Assembly: GCF_000220395.1 (NCBI RefSeq) | Contig: NW_004086375.1 | Location: 46,933 to 110,932, forward strand | DNA length: 64,000 bases | Origin: Ichthyophthirius multifiliis | Lineage: Eukaryota > Ciliophora > Oligohymenophorea > Hymenostomatida | Direction: 5' to 3' | Shown here: positions 57,277-64,000 of the stretch, piece by piece | Layout of the letters: each line of letters starts with the position of its first letter | How positions within the stretch are numbered: position 1 is the first letter of the stretch | The notes under the pieces: generated by a model | What the model saw: the letters and a program-made list of their open reading frames with translations, nothing else | Told to the model about the DNA's origin: nothing | The model's database searches: none | Made by a program: the position numbers and the translations under genes

Positions 57277-58511
57277 TTTTATTTTTGTTGTTGTTTTTTT
57301 ATTTTTTTAGATCTTTTTTTTATTATTATTATATTTTTATTTTTCTGATTTTTATTTTGAGATAAAAAAAAAAAATATTAACTTTTAATTTTACATTTGG
57401 TATAAAAAAAAAACATATCTTGCATTCAAATTTAAAGAGAAATTTCTAAAAAATTCTTTTTATTTAATAAAATTTTAATTTTTTTTTTTTTTCTGTTTGT
57501 ATATATTTTTATATATTATTCATTAAATAAAATAAATTAAAAAGAATTTTAAAATTATTTTTCCTTTATCATTATTGAATATTTGTTAAAAAAATAATTA
57601 AATGACTAAAATTCATAATTAATATTTATTTCAAATAATTTTACATATTTAAATGGATTTTAAATATTTTTTTTGAATAGAACAAATATAATCGAATTAT
57701 TTTAAGAATAAATATTATAATATTTATAAATAGGAAAAAAATATAAATAAATAATTTTATTTAAAAAAATTTCTATTTTTTTTTTAAATAAAATTAATTA
57801 AAAGTATAATTATTTAACAGGTACAAATATAATAAAATTTTATATATTTATTTTTTTATAAATTATTTATTATTTTCGAAAAGAATATAGATTTTTTGAC
57901 TTTATAAATAATTAAAATTTATTATAATTTAATAATAAATCTAAAAATATTAAAGAAACAACATAATTTGATTATTCTTTATTGTCTTAATTCGATATAT
58001 TTTATTTATTTTTGATAAATCAAACTATAAAAATTAAAAAATTACTTTAAATATTTATAATTCTTTCTTTATGATTTTAAATATAAACATTAGAAATAAT
58101 TTAAAAATTATGTATTTCAATAAATCTTACATTAACATATATAATATAACAATAGTATTTTTATAAAAATTATAAATTAAAATTGTTAAAAACTAAATAA
58201 AAAAATGAAAATGATTTATAATATAATATCAATTATCTTAAAAATTATATTAATTAGATAAATAATTAATTATTATTATAAGTAATTATAAGACATATAT
58301 AATTTATTTAAATTAATAATTTCTTAATATAATTTATATAATAATATTTTTTATAATTAATAATTAGACTCGTTTATATATTTTTACAAAATTTATTTAT
58401 AAATAATAATTAAATTTATTACTATTTATATTTTACTTTGTATTATATCTATAAATAATTATTTTTTAATATATTAATAAATATATCAAACATAACCTAT
58501 AATACTAAAAT

Positions 58512-58517
<6 letters not shown>

Positions 58518-58590
<73 letters not shown>
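58518..58590. repeat. (TA)n microsatellite
   Basis: About 36 uninterrupted TA dinucleotides, the longest pure dinucleotide run in the window. Confidence 0.95.
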
Positions 58591-58595
<5 letters not shown>

Positions 58596-59096
58596 ATAGT
58601 TATTAAAATTAATATTTGCTATATTAATATATCTTCTGATAATTTTTAATCCAACTTTATTTATCAGTTTAGTTTTATATATTTAAAAATTTATTATATT
58701 ATTATTAATATGTTAAATGAAAGAAAAATATTTATTATTACAAAAATCAGTATATAAAAAATATAAATTATTACTAAAATAAATATATTTGTAAAACTAT
58801 AAATTAAAGTTTTTTTTAAATATTTAAAATTATTAATTAAGAAAAATAATGATGTTATAATATACATTTATATATATTGAAACTTTATGAAATATGCTCT
58901 TATATATTAAAATAATTACTATAATAATAGATTGCATTCTTTAAAATTATTCTAAATAATTAATATAAATTTATAAAATCAACTAAAAATTTTATATTTA
59001 ATATTTCCCTTACTATACATATTTTTTAAAAATATATAATTTTTTTTTTAAATTTTGAATATCTTCTCAGCTTTTTTTAAAAAAAAAAATAGTTGT

Positions 59097-59118
59097 TAAG
59101 ATACCGAGGGATATCTTA
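59097..59118. repeat. Imperfect inverted repeat / hairpin
   Basis: TAAGATACC on the left pairs with GGATATCTTA on the right around a 3-nt GAG, with one bulged A. It stands out because it contains a G/C core in otherwise pure A/T spacer. Role unknown. Confidence 0.5.
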
Positions 59119-60322
59119 TTAAAATCGGGATATATAATATTTCTAAAACAATTTTTATTTATAATATTATTTTTGAAACATTTTATTATATTTTTAAATT
59201 AATATATTTAAGTCATTATTAATTTTATATATTACTTGTTTATAATTTTTATCTTAATTATTTTAAAATGCTTAATCAACAAAAAAGCCTATTTAGTCTT
59301 ATTGTTCTATTTTATTATTGCTGATTAAATTATTAAAGAATAAAATAAAAAATATTAACAAATAATATAATATTTAATAATTAATTAAAAAAAAGCATTT
59401 ATTCATTTATTCTTAAAAAAATTTTTAAAAATAAAAATAATAAGCATTTTAAAGGTATAAATATTTTATTTAATATTTAATAAAGAATTTTTTATTTTTT
59501 AAAATAATAAAAGAATATATTTAATATAAAATTAAATATATTAAAATTATATAAAAATATATGAAATTAAAAATATATTATAATAAATTAAAGATCAACA
59601 ACATATATCTATTTTATTTTAAAAAAATATAAAAATAATAAAAAAAATTAATTTTTTTTTAATCTATTAATTATTATAAATTTTTTTTTTTTTTTTTATC
59701 ATTTTAAATTATAAATAATTTAATAAATTAATTCTTAAATTTTTTGAATGAACAAAGGAATAGATAAAATATGAATAAATAAATATATAATTATTTCTTA
59801 TTTATAATATATATTTTTCTTATTTATTTTTATATTTTTTTTTTTTTATTTTTATATTTATTTATTTTTAGCTCAATATTTAAAAACTATTATTTTAATT
59901 TTTAAAATAATAGAAATTGTTAAACTTCTAACACACTATATTTAACATTATTTTTTTCTATCTAATTTAAAAATTTTACTTAAATAAAAATTATTTATAA
60001 AATTTATATAAAATATGCAATAACTTCAATAAAATTTTGAATTATTTATATAAATTAGAATAAATTAATAGAGATATTTGTTCATAAATTAGTTGTTATT
60101 TATAATAATTTTTTCTATATAATAATTTTTAAAAATTTTTATATTTTATTGGCCTTTTTTAATAATAAAATATTATATATAAAACAAAAAGATAAAATAT
60201 AAGTAAATAATTATAATTTTAAAATTTATTATTCATATTTATACATAATTTTATATATTAAAAAAAATTAAAAAACTTTTTAAATTCTTTAACATATATT
60301 ATTTAAATTTTAATAATAAATA

Positions 60323-61915
60323 ATGATTTAAGAACTAGATTCATCAGTTTAAAATAGGGATAAAAGCATTTTATAAATAATAGACTTACAAAAAAATATT
60401 ATATAGGAGAATAATATTTAGAATTTAAGATTATATTCTCCTATAAATAACAAAGCTCCAAATAAGTTTTCAAGTCCATAAATATATTTAAAATAATAAG
60501 CGAATCGTAAAAACTGTTTAAGTACATTTGGAGCGGCAGCTTAATATGCAATGAGCTGTTAGAATAATTACTAGAGTCCTAACACAAATATAAAATCGGA
60601 AAATTATATAAACATTAGCATTAATAATGATAAATTAGACTAATTTGATATTTAGAAATAATTTAAATATTCCTTAAATTTAAATGGAGAATAATAACAA
60701 GCAAAAAGTCCAGCCTAAATAATTTATATCTAGAAATAATAAAAGCAATAATTATAATACTATGAATAAAATGTAAATTAATAAATATAAATTAATTTAA
60801 TATAATTTAAAAAAGTAAAGTAATTATTCGAATTACCCTGCTAATGATGAAAATAAAATGTTATTTTATGATTCGCCGTAAAAAAATTAAGAATTTTAAT
60901 AAAATATTAGTTAAAAAAATGGTTAAATTCCGAAATATTGTGACCCAGATGTTTAAAAAAATTATATTAATAATGATCCTTTACTAAAGCATTAAAATGA
61001 TAAAAATAAATCTATTATATAATCAATTCAATAAATAAAATACTAATAATAATATTAATAAAATAAGCCGTAAATAATATAAAAATAATAAGAAGTAATA
61101 TAATAATAATATCAAGAATATTATTAGGCTATTTTATCATAAAAAAAAGAATAATAAGAGTATTAATTTTATAATTAAATTGATAATCATTTCAAATAAA
61201 ATTAATGTTTTTAAAATAGACCTCATTCTTAATTTTACTGTTAATTTTTTATGCCAATATAATAAGAAAATAATTAATTAAAAATAGAAAATAATGAAAA
61301 TTTTAAAAATGTAATTTTAAATTAAAATAATTGTTAAAAATAATTGTTTGAGAATAATAATATTTTATAGAATTAAAAAATAGAATATAATTTAAAATCT
61401 TAAAATTATTTAAAGAACTAAAATATTCTAAAAAATCAAAATAATATTAATGACAATAATTAAATGGAGTTAGAAAATAATTAAATTTTTGAAAAAAAAA
61501 GAAAAAAAAAGAACATGTTAATAAAAGAAAATAAAATGAGACTAAGAATATTCCTAAAAATTATTCTAAAGCTATTATTAGTTATATTCTTAAATAATAA
61601 CCTTAAGATATTGAAATATTATTAAAATATAATTATACTTATTAAGAATATGAACATTATTTATAATAAATTAAAGATAAATAAACTACTATCAAGGATT
61701 TAAGAGAATTATGGACTGATAATTGTGAAGATTAAAAGTAAAAACTATTTAATAAGGTTTTTAGAATTTTATCATTTAAGTTTTTTAGAGAAAATTGTTT
61801 GGAATATATATTTTCTTCCAAAAAAATTAAAAATTTCCATGCTTTACTGACTTATAGATATACCCTATAGTAAGCATTATATTTTCCTTAATAATTTTAA
61901 TTTATTAAACTTTGA
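60323..61915 (+). CDS. Gln/Asn-rich protein with a structured C-terminal domain
   Basis: MIQELDSSVQNRDKSILQII starts a long Q/N-rich region; most Gln are TAA/TAG. A 43-nt intron (60773-60815) joins YYEQN to QSNYSNYPANDENKMLFY. Near 61500, at two A-runs (AAAAAAAAAGAAAAAAAAAG), the frame shifts by one. After the shift comes a well-formed C-terminal domain: SKAIISYILKQQPQDIEILL, DLRELWTDNCEDQKQKLFNK, VFRILSFKFFRENCLEYIFS, NFHALLTYRYTLQQALYF. The gene stops at TGA 61913-61915. That domain resembles one I recall at the C-terminus of many ciliate Q-rich proteins, of unknown function. Confidence 0.7.
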
Positions 61916-63303
61916 GCTTTTTATTTCGTTTTAAATTATATATATAAAAAACTATAATTGTTATTATTTATAAAAATTTAAATTTTAGTTTATATTTTAT
62001 TATTTTAACTTTTTTTAAATATTAATTATTTTCTATTTTTATAAAAAATAATATTTAAATGATATATAAAATAGCATGTAATAACCCTAATATATCTTCC
62101 TTTATGTTAAAGCTTTGTTCTTTATACTTAATAAGGCTTTAAAAATTAACATTTATTTAAACAAAGCAATTATATTTTAATAAATATTATATTTAAAAAA
62201 AATTAATACATATAATGATAAAAATTATTAGTTTTTAAAAGCAAATATAATTAAATATAGTTTAAAAAAATTGATTTTGTCCTAAAATATAGGTAAAGAT
62301 TAATTTATCATTTAAATTACTAAATTTAGATACATATAATAAATAGTTAGTAAGATAAAAATAATGTTAATAATATAAAAGATAAGAATAAAAACAATTT
62401 AAAATAATATTAGTGCTAATATAATTTTTAAAATATAATTTAAAAATAAATAAATTATTAATTAAAAAGTGAACATAAGAATTTTTAAAATATAAAATTA
62501 AATATAATAAAAATTAAAAAAATTAATCTAAAATATTGTTTTTTATTACATAAAATGAATTATAATAATTATAAACTAATATAATTCCATTTTATTTCGA
62601 AAGAAAAGATATCAAATAAATTAAAAAAAAAATAAGATTATGATTAATATAAGTATATTATATTATTATTAAAAAATAAAAAAAATAATCAGAATTATAA
62701 ATAAATTTATTAACTTTATATAAAAAAATTTAATATACTATAATAATTAACATTTAAATATATTGATTTATGATTTCAAAATATGATCTTAATGTATCTA
62801 TAATATTTATATTTTTTATACATAATATATTAATATTAACATTATAATATTATTTATTATATTTAAATTATGTATATTACTTTAACATAATTATTAAAAT
62901 TATAAAGAATTAATATGGAATAAATATAATAAATAATTTAAATATATATATCTTTCAATTTTCTATTAAAATACATTATTTAATAAATGAAATTAAAGTT
63001 TAATAATTTATTAAATTATAATATATTTTACAAACATTATTTTTCAATATATTAATTTTAATTTAAATAGATTTTTTATTTTATATTTTTATTATCTTTG
63101 TAAATTTTATATATGTAATATATTAAAAAACTTTTTTCCTAAATTAATTAATAAATATTCTATTTATTAATCTTATATTAGCCTTTATAATTTTATTATT
63201 ATTTATAAGGATTGCTATAAAGTTATTATATATATATAAATAAATTTATTAATATTTATAATTTAAATAAAAATCTTTTTAATATTTAAAAAAAAATAAA
63301 CCA
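61916..63303. other. AT-rich spacer
   Basis: No gene-like stretch. A/T runs only. Confidence 0.65.
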
Positions 63304-64000
63304 ATGTAACATAATATTAGTAATAATTTATCTGATAGTGATGATGATAACATTTATAAATTTGCTTATTAAAATCAAGACTTACAAACAAAATAAAAAG
63401 AAGAAAAAATTAATAAGCAAGAAGAATAAAAAAGTAAAGAAGAAGAAAAATAAAATACATAAAAAAAGCTAAACAAAGACGATATTTATTATAAGTATTA
63501 ATAATTTGAATAATAATAAAATGAAAAGAAATAAGCAAGAGATGAACAATTATTATTAATGTAAAATTAATATTAAATATTAATTAATTATCTTATTTAT
63601 TAAATACAAAAAATAGAGATTTATATAAAAAATAAAAAGTATATAAATAATAATAATAAAAAAGTAATATTTTACATATAAACAAGATAAATTATTTTAT
63701 TTATAAATAATAAAAAAGATTCTAATTTATTAAGTGAAAATTAAGTTTCAGAAAAATTAAGTTAATACATTTAGTTTAATTTAAAACAAATATTAAAAAT
63801 GTAAAAATACTTAATTTATATAGTTAAATAAATACATAAAAAATATTTAATTATTTTTAAATAAAATAGAAATAATACATAGACTTTAAATTATTTTAAT
63901 AATACAAAGAACTTTAATTTTAATAATAATATAAAAATAATTAATAGTTAATTATAAAATTAATAATAAAACAATATAATTAATAATATGTGCACATAGT
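63304..64000 (+). CDS. Start of a Gln/Lys/Glu-rich protein, cut by the window edge
   Basis: MQHNISNNLSDSDDDNIYKF, then charged sequence EEKINKQEEQKSKEEEKQNT and QQQNEKKQARDEQLLLMQNQ. No in-frame TGA up to base 64000 (232 codons). The first 85 residues look like genuine charged coiled coil. Later residues are I/N/K/Y-rich and may include unspliced introns. Function unknown. Confidence 0.5.

Larger units (their letters stand above)
57277..60322. other. 3-kb AT-rich spacer
   Basis: No coding signal on either strand. Holds a long (TA)n tract at about 58518-58590 and an imperfect hairpin at 59097-59118 that is the only G/C-containing structure here. It may include the HSP70 promoter just right of 57276; no heat-shock element can be defended in such A/T-rich sequence. 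Confidence 0.65.

Overview
The window reads as nuclear DNA of a ciliate, most likely an oligohymenophorean such as Ichthyophthirius or a relative (inference). The main evidence is the genetic code. Conserved proteins (mitochondrial HSP70, NAPRT, a YTH protein, kinases, a PP2C phosphatase, an aspartic protease) read correctly only if TAA and TAG mean glutamine and TGA alone is a stop. The DNA is extremely AT-rich, introns are short (often 38-60 nt, one 23 nt) with GT..AG ends, and genes are separated by almost pure A/T spacer. A run of 285 N (8843-9127) shows it is a draft scaffold. Under the standard code almost nothing here looks like a gene.

Layout. 1-5735 (-): the start of a giant unidentified helical protein that runs off the left edge. 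7843-10000 (-): a three-repeat Myb protein broken by the N gap. 10895-15127 (-): three low-complexity or coiled-coil genes. 17048-19673 (+): a coiled-coil protein with a CPxC motif. 21278-35575 (-): a compact run of nine genes (unknown; metaxin-like; Ser/Thr kinase; secreted aspartic protease; coiled-coil; two unknowns; YTH m6A reader; RPxSA-repeat/poly-Q protein). 36230-37430 (+): a possible degenerate cNMP-binding gene. 37759-38971 (+): a CaMKK-like kinase. 39209-39571 (-): a small membrane protein, possibly TOM22-like. 42369-45246 (+): PP2C. 45416-48335 (+): CCDC146/MBO2 ciliary protein. 48385-49301 (-): unknown. 49504-51753 (-): otubain-like OTU deubiquitinase with poly-Q and a Cys-rich tail. 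52705-54665 (-): NAPRT. 55209-57276 (-): mitochondrial HSP70. 60323-61915 (+): Q/N-rich protein. 63304-64000 (+): the start of another Q/K-rich protein.

Functionally this is ordinary housekeeping plus cilium/cytoskeleton and signalling genes, not an operon or a defence island. Points worth a second look are the recoded-stop poly-Q tracts, the OTU fusion, the RPxSA repeats, the YTH protein with a prion-like tail, the possible mitochondrial import pieces, and frame breaks that fall mostly at homopolymers. No tRNA, rRNA, CRISPR, retroelement or transposase was recognised.
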